Assembly: GCF_051912845.1 (NCBI RefSeq)
Contig: NZ_JBNCBU010000001.1
Location: forward strand, 496,001 to 560,000
Direction of reading: 5' to 3'
Source of the DNA: Tsuneonella sediminis
Lineage (GTDB): Bacteria > Pseudomonadota > Alphaproteobacteria > Sphingomonadales > Sphingomonadaceae
Length of the DNA: 64,000 nt
Every line of letters starts with the position of its first letter. The first letter of the stretch is position 1. The notes below the pieces were generated by a model. That model ran no database searches and was not told the DNA's origin. It saw only the letters and a list, made by a program, of their open reading frames with translations. The position numbers were made by a program, and so were the translations under genes. Of the stretch, positions 9,645 to 17,961 are shown piece by piece.

Positions 9645-9669
9645 GCGGTCAGCTATGCGCGCTGACCGC
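9645..9669. promoter_or_regulatory. Perfect 9-bp inverted repeat immediately upstream of divL
   Basis: GCGGTCAGC and GCTGACCGC are separated by 7 bases. On the divL mRNA the repeat ends one base before the ATG at 9643 and occupies the place of a ribosome-binding site. It could be a translational-control hairpin, a protein operator or the end of the ahcY transcript. No T-tract follows, so a classical terminator is unlikely. Confidence 0.5.
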
Positions 9670-9693
9670 ACTATGCAACGTCATTGCGGCAAC

Positions 9694-11118
<1,425 letters not shown>

Positions 11119-11177
11119 GGGGTCGTCTCCAAATTCGGGAATGGCGCGCCCCTACCCTCCGGCGCGTCCGAAGGCAA

Positions 11178-11197
11178 ATATAAAGCTTCCTTTATAT
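11178..11197. promoter_or_regulatory. Candidate SahR/ArsR-family operator upstream of ahcY
   Basis: ATATAAAG, a 4-base spacer, then CTTTATAT: a perfect 8-bp inverted repeat in an otherwise GC-rich region. Its form resembles operators of ArsR-family S-adenosylhomocysteine-responsive regulators (SahR) that control ahcY and met genes in proteobacteria. No regulator gene is in the window, so the identity of the binding protein is inference. Confidence 0.6.
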
Positions 11198-11219
11198 GTG
11201 TGGTGAGCGGTTCCCACGA

Positions 11220-11254
11220 AGAACGGGCGGTCGCTCCGCAGCGCCGCCCGTTTC
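11220..11254 (-). terminator. Hairpin terminator after the 11272-11730 gene
   Basis: AACGGGCGG pairs with CCGCCCGTT around an inner CGCT/AGCG stem with a single bulged base. On the minus strand the hairpin is followed by TTCTTCG, a weak U-rich end. It separates the small secreted-protein gene from the ahcY promoter region. Confidence 0.5.
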
Positions 11255-11271
11255 CCCCCGCTTGACCGGTT

Positions 11272-11730
11272 TCAGCGGCGCGAAGCGATTTGCGGCGGAC
11301 GATCGCCCAGCATCTCGTCCGCTGCGGCGATGAGCCGGGAGCGGTCGCGCGTCGCGGCGAGTTCGCGCGTTGCCGACTTGAGTTCGCTGCAACCCAGCCA
11401 GGGATGGCCCACGCCGTACTGGTTGGCCATTCCGACCGATACGCTGTCGAGGGCTTTCTTGGCCTGCTGCGGGCTCATCCGGGCCTTGTAGTCGGCCTCC
11501 ATCGTCCGGAACGCCTCTTGCATGACCGGATACTGGTTGGTCGAGAAGCGCGCGTAATCGGCCTGAAAATTGTCTGCTCCGAAGCGGCAGCGCAGCGAGC
11601 TTACCATCAACATGATATCGAGCCGGCGCAGCTTGGCCGCTTCGCCGGGCGTGCCGGCCACCGCTGCATGCGGAGTTGCAAGCAGCGCCATGGCCGCCGC
11701 CGCCGCGGCCAGTTTCGTGATTGTCCTCAT
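11272..11730 (-). CDS. Secreted hypothetical protein (152 aa)
   Basis: I do not recognise a function. The N-terminus is a typical Sec signal peptide (about residues 1-25, ending AAVAG). The mature protein is about 127 residues, helical in appearance and carries two cysteines, Cys48 and Cys114, which could form a disulfide in the periplasm. A conserved-looking segment RCRFGADNFQADYARF precedes the charged C-terminus. It is followed by a hairpin terminator, so it is probably a single-gene unit rather than part of the ahcY operon. Confidence 0.75.
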   Translation of the reverse strand: MRTITKLAAAAAAMALLATPHAAVAGTPGEAAKLRRLDIMLMVSSLRCRFGADNFQADYARFSTNQYPVMQEAFRTMEADYKARMSPQQAKKALDSVSVGMANQYGVGHPWLGCSELKSATRELAATRDRSRLIAAADEMLGDRPPQIASRR

Positions 11731-11948
11731 GACCCCATTCTCCCCGAACGGGCCCCACCCCGGCCCGCATGATCCGGCGAACGGACCCGCCCGCCTGATC
11801 GGGAGAGTGCGCCCGGTCGTTTACCCGTTCTTAAACGGCAGCGGTGAAGCGAAATTAACCACGCCGAAGGCGCGCTTGCGGTTGCGCCGGGCGCCCGCGG
11901 CGCTATCTCGACCGGCGAATGGACGGGACAGTGAAGGGAAATTGCAAG

Positions 11949-12428
11949 ATGACGATCAAGGTGGGCGACACGCTGCCCGACGTGAAACTGGTCAAGGCGA
12001 CCGAACAGGGCCCCGAGGCGATCCAGAGCAGCGAGTACTTCAAGGGCAAGAAGGTGGCGCTGTTCTCGGTGCCCGGCGCATTCACCCCGACGTGTTCGGC
12101 ACGGCACCTGCCCGGTTTCGTCGAGAAGGCCGACGAACTGAAATCCAAGGGTGTCGACGAAATCGTCGCTACCGCCGTCAACGATCCCTTCGTGATGGGC
12201 GCGTGGAACAAGGCAGCCGGGTCTGACGACATCACCATGCTGGCCGACGGCAACGGTGAATTCGCCGAAGCGATGGGTCTCACCATGGACGGGTCTGCTT
12301 TCGGCCTCGGCAAGCGCGGACAGCGCTGGTCGGCGATCGTCGAGGATGGCGTTGTCAAGGAACTCAACGTCGAGGCACCGGGCGATTTTTCGGTTTCCAG
12401 CGCGGATCATCTGCTCGGTCAGCTCTGA
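11949..12428 (+). CDS. Peroxiredoxin of the Prx5 type (1-Cys)
   Basis: Thiol peroxidase of 159 residues that reduces H2O2 and organic hydroperoxides, normally with glutathione or glutaredoxin as reductant. The peroxidatic site PGAFTPTCS places the only cysteine at Cys49. No resolving cysteine exists in the chain, so this is a 1-Cys form. The start ATG 11949 has AGGGAAATTG upstream; the frame is open to 11919, but that extension lacks family similarity. It converges on folE with a shared hairpin between. Confidence 0.92.
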   Translation: MTIKVGDTLPDVKLVKATEQGPEAIQSSEYFKGKKVALFSVPGAFTPTCSARHLPGFVEKADELKSKGVDEIVATAVNDPFVMGAWNKAAGSDDITMLADGNGEFAEAMGLTMDGSAFGLGKRGQRWSAIVEDGVVKELNVEAPGDFSVSSADHLLGQL

Positions 12429-12451
12429 CCGTCAGCAACCAGTCGGACAGG

Positions 12452-12487
12452 AAAGGGCGGCGGCACCAGGTGCCTGCCGCCCTTTTT
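12452..12487 (+). terminator. Rho-independent terminator between peroxiredoxin and folE
   Basis: A GGGCGGC-GGCA stem pairs with TGCC-T-GCCGCCC (one bulged T) with a CCAGG loop, followed by TTTTT at 12483-12487. It is preceded by AAA, so it may act weakly in the folE direction too. Confidence 0.8.
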
Positions 12488-12500
12488 CGTGCGGTCCCGC

Positions 12501-13109
12501 TCAGTAGCCCATGAGCTTGAGCACTTCCTCGCGGCTCCGCGGATCGTCGAGGAACGTGCCCATCATCCGGCTCGTCGTCATCACGACGCCTGGCGTGCGC
12601 ACGCCGCGCGCGGTCATGCACGAATGTGATGCCTCGATCACCACGGCGACGCCTTGCGGCTTGAGGTGCTCCCAGATGCAGTCCGCGACTTCCGCGGTCA
12701 GCCGCTCCTGCACCTGGAGCCGCCGCGCAAAGCCGTGGAGCACGCGCGCGAGCTTGCTGATGCCCACTACCCGGTCGTTCGGGAGATAGGCGATTGCCGC
12801 CTTGCCGATGATCGGCGCCATGTGGTGTTCGCAATGGCTCTGGAACGGGATGTCCTTGAGCAACACGATCTCGTTGTAGCCGCCCACTTCCTCGAAGATC
12901 CGGCTGAGGTGAACCGACGGATCTTCGGAATATCCGAGGCAGTATTCCTTCCACGCCCGTGCCACGCGCGCCGGCGTGTCGACCAGGCCTTCGCGCGTGG
13001 GATCGTCTCCCGCCCACTCGATCAGCGTGCGGATCGCGTCCTGCACGTGATCGGGAACCGGGGGCTTGCCGCGCGGATCGTCTTCGTCGGGGCCGACCAG
13101 GCTGCTCAT
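12501..13109 (-). CDS. folE: GTP cyclohydrolase I
   Basis: Cytosolic zinc enzyme of 202 residues that converts GTP to 7,8-dihydroneopterin triphosphate for folate or queuosine precursors. The zinc ligands are visible as Cys93 and His96 in SHCEHHM and Cys164 in SHSCMTARG. A mid-domain LPNDRVVGISKLAR motif is also present. ATG 13109 overlaps the TGA of the upstream phospholipase-D-like gene (ATGA), so the two are translationally coupled. A longer open frame to 13460 lies inside that gene and was rejected. Confidence 0.96.
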   Translation of the reverse strand: MSSLVGPDEDDPRGKPPVPDHVQDAIRTLIEWAGDDPTREGLVDTPARVARAWKEYCLGYSEDPSVHLSRIFEEVGGYNEIVLLKDIPFQSHCEHHMAPIIGKAAIAYLPNDRVVGISKLARVLHGFARRLQVQERLTAEVADCIWEHLKPQGVAVVIEASHSCMTARGVRTPGVVMTTSRMMGTFLDDPRSREEVLKLMGY

Positions 13110-14650
13110 TGTCTTCGTTTCCTCCTGCCACGCACACGGCTCCAGGCGCGGCTGACGAGACTGCCCTGCTTCATCAGGCCGCCCTTGGCAAACGGTTCGA
13201 ACATGTCGTCGGGCGACTCGGGATCGAGGATCTGCGATCCGGCCAGCGTCTCCTCGATCTCGTCCACTTCGGGGGGTTCGAAGCGGCGAAGCTGGCGGGA
13301 GTTCTCCCGACCGTGCCTCTCGATGAAGGCAAGCATCGATCCGCAGTCCTCGAGCGCGCGGCCGACCGCTTCCTCTTCCATCCCGCAATGTTCGGCAAGG
13401 AGCGAGCGGCGGATCGCGGCGATCCCATCGCAGGCATGGGAGTTGCCCGGTCGCGCGCAATCGATGAACACGTCACATTCGCTGTCGAGGCCCATTGACC
13501 GGTTATTCCAGTTCGCAGAGCCGATGCGCAGGACCCGGTCATCGAAGATGGTCAGCTTGGCATGGACGTAGATTGGCGTCTCGCCCGTGTACGGGACGAA
13601 GAAACCGAAGCGCTTGCGGTGATCAACCTCGGCCAGCGAATGCAGCAGGCAGTTGCGCGCGTGGTCCATCGCGACCTGTTCGAGCCAGCCGTCCGCCGTC
13701 TCCGGCTGGACCATGACGATTTCGGGCGGATCGTCCTCTTCCAGTCGCTTCGCAAGCGCGTCGGCGATGCGGGGCGAGGTGAAATACTGATTTTCCGAGT
13801 AGATGAAGTGCTTTGCGCCCGCGATCTGGGCGAGCAGCAATTCCTCTATTTCGCTGACCCCCTCGAGGCCGTCGTATTTGGCGCGGGTCCGCGCGATCCC
13901 GATCTCGACGTTTTCGAACTGGACCGGCAACTCCTTCGGCCAGAGGCTTTCGAACGGGATCTCCACTTCGCTCAAGGGCTCGCCGCCAGCGCGTTCCCAC
14001 CGCTCGCGGCTGAGCGCGCCGAGATGCCGTGCAGCCTCGCCCTCCATCATCATCGTCGCGTCGTGCCAAGGACCGTAGCGCAGGCCGTGAGGCCGATGCC
14101 GGCGGCGGTCCCTTTCGAGGTGCTCGCGCGTGTCCCAGCGCTCCTGGGTCATGTCGATCCCGCCGCAGACTGCGAGCTTGTCATCGAGCACGGCGATTTT
14201 CTGGTGATGCGAGCAGCCGACCGGGTGATGGCCGTCAAAGTTGAAGTTGATCTGCTTGTAGGCGGCCATGCGGATGACGTCGAACAGCATGAATCCGCGG
14301 ACCGCGAACTCGAACACGCCGAGTCCCCATTTGAGGATGTCGATCTCGATGCCCCTGCGGTGCCGCGCGAGCCAGACGATGAAACTGCCGAGCCGCCGGG
14401 GGTAGGTTCGCCGGAACAGGCGGCTGAACCAGCGACGCCCGACCGCCAGGTGAATCCGCGTGTCGAAATCCCATCCGACAAGCAGGATTCGGCGGCGCGC
14501 GTTCAGCATCGCCTTCTGCATCAGCGCGAAATAGTCTTCCGCATCGACGATCACGCTCGCCCGGTCGACGCGCGCGAACCGCCAGACTCCCGCCTCGACC
14601 GACTCGTCGGTGAACTCGACCGGGCCTCGTTTTTCCTGCGTATCGGCCAC
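13106..14650 (-). CDS. Phospholipase D-like protein with two HKD motifs
   Basis: Phosphatidyltransferase-fold protein of 514 residues. Both HxKxxxxD motifs are complete: His149-Lys151-Asp156 in HHQKIAVLD, and His363-Lys365-Asp370 in VHAKLTIFD followed by SANWNNRS. The N-terminal half resembles bacterial PLD enzymes of the eukaryotic type rather than short cardiolipin synthases with membrane helices, and I see no signal peptide. The C-terminus is basic (RGRRKRRQ), which may help membrane association. It probably hydrolyses or transfers phospholipid head groups; the substrate cannot be told. It is coupled to folE. Confidence 0.85.
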   Translation of the reverse strand: MADTQEKRGPVEFTDESVEAGVWRFARVDRASVIVDAEDYFALMQKAMLNARRRILLVGWDFDTRIHLAVGRRWFSRLFRRTYPRRLGSFIVWLARHRRGIEIDILKWGLGVFEFAVRGFMLFDVIRMAAYKQINFNFDGHHPVGCSHHQKIAVLDDKLAVCGGIDMTQERWDTREHLERDRRRHRPHGLRYGPWHDATMMMEGEAARHLGALSRERWERAGGEPLSEVEIPFESLWPKELPVQFENVEIGIARTRAKYDGLEGVSEIEELLLAQIAGAKHFIYSENQYFTSPRIADALAKRLEEDDPPEIVMVQPETADGWLEQVAMDHARNCLLHSLAEVDHRKRFGFFVPYTGETPIYVHAKLTIFDDRVLRIGSANWNNRSMGLDSECDVFIDCARPGNSHACDGIAAIRRSLLAEHCGMEEEAVGRALEDCGSMLAFIERHGRENSRQLRRFEPPEVDEIEETLAGSQILDPESPDDMFEPFAKGGLMKQGSLVSRAWSRVRGRRKRRQ

Positions 14651-14751
14651 ATTTCCCCTTCGCGGCTCAGCGCGTCCCTAGGGGCAATGGCCGAAGGTTG
14701 CGAGGGGTTCCTTGCGTGCGGCGCGTCCGGTCCGAAGCAATCGAGCCGCTT

Positions 14752-14779
14752 GGGCCGCCGTCATCCCGGATGGCGGCCC
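14752..14779 (-). terminator. Strong hairpin after the 14799-15119 gene
   Basis: GGGCCGCC and GGCGGCCC pair, extended inward by ATCC/GGAT with a 3-base bulge. It lies just downstream of the secreted 106-residue protein gene on the minus strand. No T-tract follows, so it may be a Rho-assisted end or an mRNA-stabilising structure. Confidence 0.4.
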
Positions 14780-14798
14780 GCCGTTCACCTCGCTTGGC

Positions 14799-15119
14799 CT
14801 AGTTGCCTACGAACGGCTCGGCACGCTGAGGATTGCAGGCCCATCCCGGTATGAACGACTCCACGCGCGGATCGTTGACGGCGGGGTCGAGGAAAGGAGC
14901 CAGCCAGGTCTGCGCAAAGAAGAATCCGTATGACTGCACCCGGCCACCCGGATCAGGGGGCGGACCTTCGTCGCCCTCGGGCGTGTCGTTCTGCCCGGAA
15001 AAAGCGCAAGATGACTTCCCTTTCACGGTGATCGGCTTGTCGTTGCCCGTGATTTCACCTGCCAGGGCCGGGCCGGACACCAGGCATGCGAGAAGTGCGG
15101 TGGTCACGATTTTCTTCAT
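14799..15119 (-). CDS. Secreted hypothetical protein (106 aa)
   Basis: I do not recognise a function. A short clean signal peptide (MKKIVTTALLACLVSGPALA, cleaved after about residue 20) is followed by an 86-residue mature protein. It carries two cysteines, Cys38 and Cys95, suggesting one disulfide in the periplasm. A proline/glycine-rich loop (about 46-60) precedes an aromatic stretch SYGFFFAQTW. A good Shine-Dalgarno (AAGGAG) precedes ATG 15119. It diverges from the winged-helix regulator gene at 15257. Confidence 0.75.
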   Translation of the reverse strand: MKKIVTTALLACLVSGPALAGEITGNDKPITVKGKSSCAFSGQNDTPEGDEGPPPDPGGRVQSYGFFFAQTWLAPFLDPAVNDPRVESFIPGWACNPQRAEPFVGN

Positions 15120-15256
15120 GGTCGGCTCCTTGTGTAGGTCACCGACAGGGATCGTGCTCCCGGGTTCTTCATCGAGCGAGCACCCGAAGCTGATGATTTG
15201 CTGACGGCAAGCTGATATATGCGGGTTCCAAGCGGCACGCCGAAAGGAGATGCCTC

Positions 15257-16720
15257 TTGCGACAGGAGCATTGCGACGAATTCGTCAGGCTGGATGCGAC
15301 CGAGTCGTTTCGCCTTGGCGCGGTGCGCGTGGAGCCCGGTACCCGGCGCATTCTGCACGGCAATGAGGAGTTGCTGCTCGAGCCCCGCGTGATGCGCGTG
15401 CTGGTTGCGCTCGCCCAGGCGAACGGCGAGGTGGTTGGTCACGACACGCTTATCCGCAGGTGTTGGGACGGGCAGGTCGTCGGAGACAACGCGATCCAGC
15501 GCGCCGTATCGAAGGTTCGCCAGGCCGGAATCGGCTTCGGTTCAGGCGCTTTCGACGTGCAGACGGTTCGAGGCGTGGGATATCGCCTACGCAGCGCAGA
15601 GCATGGTGACCGGCCCGACGAGCGTCGCTTGCAGCCACGCTTCGACCGCAGGATCGCGGTGGCGGCGGTGGCGGGCGCGGTGCTGGCAGGAGGAGCGGCC
15701 TTCCTGCGGAGCCGGGCAGACGAGGTCGACCCGCGAGCGCTCGAGCTCTTCGAAAGGGCCGAAGTGGCCCGTCGTGACGAGGGATGCGCTCTCGTTCCCG
15801 GCCAGGCGCCGTCGCTGTTCCGGTCCGCGATCGATATCGCCCCGCAATACGGCGCGCCATGGGGAGGCCTCGCCCTGGTGTCTGCCAAGGCTCTCGACTG
15901 GAACGACGACAATCAGCGGAACCTGCGCGGAACCCTCGCGGCCGCCAGGCGCGGAGCGGAACTCGATCCGGCGCATCCATATCCTCGCATCGCGCTGGCA
16001 CTCGCCGAACCGACTTACAAGCGCTGGCGCGTGCAGCGTGAAAGGCTCGAGCAACTGGAAGCGCGCCTGTCGCCGGGATGGGATCTGCCGGCTGCAATCG
16101 GGTTTCTGGCGCTGTGCTGCGGCGAATTCGATGTATCTATCGCTGCTTTGCGGCGGGCGCTCGATCGTCAATGGAACCTCGCCGGGGTCCAGTTCTGGCT
16201 AGGGCACGCCCTCGTTATGGCGGGACGGGAAGATGAAAGCATCGGCGTTGCAAAGGAGGCGCTGGCCCACAGCCCCAACAACTGGTGCGCCTGGGAAACG
16301 GCCTTTCGCACCAACCTGATGTCGGGCAAATTTCAGGCGGCGACTTCCCTCGTAGCCGACGCCGACGCGGCGCCGGTCAATATCCGTCCGCAAGGGCGAG
16401 TCGCCCGTCTGATGCTCTCGCGAGCGGTGGGCGAGGGAGATGCGGCGTCGAGGAAAAAGTGCCTGGACTATTACCGCGAATCGATCGCCCAGTGGCCCAG
16501 CTCGATCCCGCTCGCAGCGGCGCCTCTTGCCTTGTTGCGGGAATTCGACCTGCTGACGACCGCAATAACCGGTTACCTTCTCAGCGAAGGTCCCATGGCG
16601 GTCCCTACCGACTGGCGCAGGCACCCGTGGTTCCTTTACCAGCCGCCGCTGCTGGAACTGCATGATCATCCCCCCGTGCGCCGGGCGATGCTCAAGCTGG
16701 GCCTGGAACCGCGGCGCTAA
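15257..16720 (+). CDS. Winged-helix membrane regulator with C-terminal TPR-like region
   Basis: CadC/ToxR-like architecture, 487 residues. An OmpR-type DNA-binding domain fills about residues 15-110 (ending in the wing sequence TVRGVGYRL). A single membrane segment lies at about 132-152, and the C-terminal half is helical with repeats resembling tetratricopeptides. It would bind DNA on the cytoplasmic side while the C-terminus senses something across the membrane. Translation appears to start at TTG 15257, because AAAGGAG at 15243-15249 is spaced 7 bases away and no in-frame ATG lies nearby. An ATG at 15250 is in another frame. Target genes are unknown; the divergent 106-residue gene is a candidate. 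Confidence 0.82.
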   Translation: MRQEHCDEFVRLDATESFRLGAVRVEPGTRRILHGNEELLLEPRVMRVLVALAQANGEVVGHDTLIRRCWDGQVVGDNAIQRAVSKVRQAGIGFGSGAFDVQTVRGVGYRLRSAEHGDRPDERRLQPRFDRRIAVAAVAGAVLAGGAAFLRSRADEVDPRALELFERAEVARRDEGCALVPGQAPSLFRSAIDIAPQYGAPWGGLALVSAKALDWNDDNQRNLRGTLAAARRGAELDPAHPYPRIALALAEPTYKRWRVQRERLEQLEARLSPGWDLPAAIGFLALCCGEFDVSIAALRRALDRQWNLAGVQFWLGHALVMAGREDESIGVAKEALAHSPNNWCAWETAFRTNLMSGKFQAATSLVADADAAPVNIRPQGRVARLMLSRAVGEGDAASRKKCLDYYRESIAQWPSSIPLAAAPLALLREFDLLTTAITGYLLSEGPMAVPTDWRRHPWFLYQPPLLELHDHPPVRRAMLKLGLEPRR

Positions 16721-16801
16721 TCGCCAACGCGCGCCATACGCTCGCCCAGGACCCGAAGGAGAGCTGCTCGATCGTGCTGCGTTGTGGTGAACGGGGGAAG
16801 T

Positions 16802-16878
16802 TGGCGCGCCCGGAACGATTCGAACGTCCGACCCTCAGATTCGTAGTCTGATGCTCTATCCAGCTGAGCTACGGGCGC
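16802..16878 (-). tRNA. tRNA-Arg (anticodon ACG)
   Basis: The complement folds as a complete cloverleaf: acceptor GCGCCCG/CGGGCGC, a D arm GCTC/GAGC, anticodon stem TCAGA/TCTGA with loop CTACGAA, a T arm with TTCGAAT, discriminator G and an encoded CCA at 16802-16804. Anticodon ACG is expected to be edited to ICG by TadA to read CGU, CGC and CGA codons. Confidence 0.97.
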
Positions 16879-16924
16879 GCTTGAGAGGGGGCCACATAGG
16901 CATGGGTCGAAGGCTTGGCAACAC

Positions 16925-17389
16925 CTATTGCGTGCCTGATCGCAGGGTTTCGACCAATGCCCGGTCGAGAGGCGGCAGCGCGAGCCCCCCTGCTTCGGCA
17001 AGGGAGAACCAGTCGATCGCAGCTCCCGCCTCGGCTACGGGATTCCCCCGCCAGACGCCGACCCTGTAAAGCAGGATGACAATTCCGGGATGATCGCATG
17101 TCGGTTCGCATTCGGCGAAGGCGAGCGGCTGGAGCCCGGCTGGATCGATCGATATCGTCAACTCCTCGTTAAGCTCGCGAACCAGCGCTTTCCGGGGATT
17201 TTCGCCCGGCTCGACCTTTCCCCCGGGGAATTCCCATAAGCCCCCGTGGTGCTTTTCCGGTGGCCGCCGCTGGAGAAGGAAGCGCCCGTCCCCGCCTTCC
17301 AGCGCACCCGCGACGACGGCGATCCATGTCGGATTCTTTTCCAAGCGCAGCGTTCCCCGAAACCTTTTCTTAACCCGGCTGGCGCACAA
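16925..17389 (-). CDS. mutT: MutT-type Nudix hydrolase (8-oxo-dGTP diphosphatase)
   Basis: Nudix pyrophosphohydrolase of 154 residues, probably cleaning oxidised GTP nucleotides from the pool. The Nudix box runs from residue 57 to 79 (GKVEPGE...REL.EEL), with Thr78 in place of the last consensus Gly. The sequence RRPPEKHHGGLWEFPGGKVE is typical of MutT. The start is uncertain: TTG 17389 is the longest, while TTG 17344 has GGGGA at a suitable spacing and gives an N-terminus closer to the family norm. It lies beside tRNA-Arg and diverges from the Flp pilin genes. Confidence 0.85.
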   Translation of the reverse strand: MCASRVKKRFRGTLRLEKNPTWIAVVAGALEGGDGRFLLQRRPPEKHHGGLWEFPGGKVEPGENPRKALVRELNEELTISIDPAGLQPLAFAECEPTCDHPGIVILLYRVGVWRGNPVAEAGAAIDWFSLAEAGGLALPPLDRALVETLRSGTQ

Positions 17390-17426
17390 CGCATCGTGTC
17401 AGGAAGTATTCGACGGACAACAACCC

Positions 17427-17609
17427 ATGCCGATGCGCAAGCTCTTCAAAAGAATTGCCGCCGACATCTCGGGGGCCACCGCCGTCGAATACGGCCTGAT
17501 CCTGGCGATGGTTTTCCTCGCCATGATCGTGGCAGTTCAGAATTTCGGAAACACCACAATCACCATGTGGAACAATGTCGCCGACAAGATGGACAAGGCC
17601 TCGAAGTAA
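17427..17609 (+). CDS. Flp-family type IVb pilin (first copy)
   Basis: Short pilin of 60 residues for a Tad/Flp-type adhesive pilus. The prepilin site ISG/ATAVEYGLI lies at about residues 15-24 and is followed by one hydrophobic segment that forms both the membrane anchor and the pilus core. CpaA-type peptidase would cleave after the Gly. The tail after the hydrophobic segment is polar and ends in Lys. No assembly (cpa/tad) genes are in the window. An alternative start is ATG 17433. Confidence 0.9.
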   Translation: MPMRKLFKRIAADISGATAVEYGLILAMVFLAMIVAVQNFGNTTITMWNNVADKMDKASK

Positions 17610-17723
17610 TAAGCCAGCGGTTAGGATTTTATCAACTCCGACGCCGTAACTCACAATGCAGTCCAAGCCGTGAATATGGGTTCGGCAAGGACCGGGTAGC
17701 GAAGACTGACCAGGAGACGTCAC

Positions 17724-17888
17724 ATGCAGTTCATCAAGAATCTCGTTCGCGACGAAGCGGGCGCCACCGCCATCGAATACGGCCTGATCGCCGCTCTCAT
17801 CGCGGTCGCCGCGATCGCCGCGATGCAGGGCCTCGGCAACCAGCTGAGCGGAACCTTCACCACCGTTTCGACCAAGATGAAGGGCTAA
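17724..17888 (+). CDS. Flp-family type IVb pilin (second copy)
   Basis: A 54-residue pilin, shorter than usual automatic ORF cut-offs. AGGAG at 17712-17716 lies 7 bases before ATG 17724. The processing site EAG/ATAIEYGLIAAL is canonical with the Glu at +5, and the C-terminus is short (KMKG). It is 114 bases after the first pilin and is followed by a strong terminator, so it is probably the more highly expressed major pilin; that ranking is inference. Confidence 0.92.
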   Translation: MQFIKNLVRDEAGATAIEYGLIAALIAVAAIAAMQGLGNQLSGTFTTVSTKMKG

Positions 17889-17917
17889 TAGCCACTTCCG
17901 GTCAAAACTGAAAAAGA

Positions 17918-17949
17918 GGCGGCGGGAGCGATCCCGCCGCCTTTTTTTT
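17918..17949 (+). terminator. Strong Rho-independent terminator after the pilin genes
   Basis: A perfect 10-bp stem GGCGGCGGGA/TCCCGCCGCC with a GCGA tetraloop, followed by eight T (17942-17949). It is preceded by AAAAAG, so it may serve the convergent protease gene as well. Confidence 0.93.
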
Positions 17950-17961
17950 GCGCGCCGGTCG

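Noticed and set aside
11119..11271. An S-adenosylhomocysteine riboswitch upstream of ahcY
   Set aside because: Apart from the terminator-like hairpin of the neighbouring gene and the palindrome, I could not find the conserved core of the known SAH or SAM elements; a protein operator explains the palindrome better.
16802..16878. tRNA-Arg as an integration site with a mobile island
   Set aside because: No integrase, no repeated tRNA 3' end and only ordinary genes on both sides.
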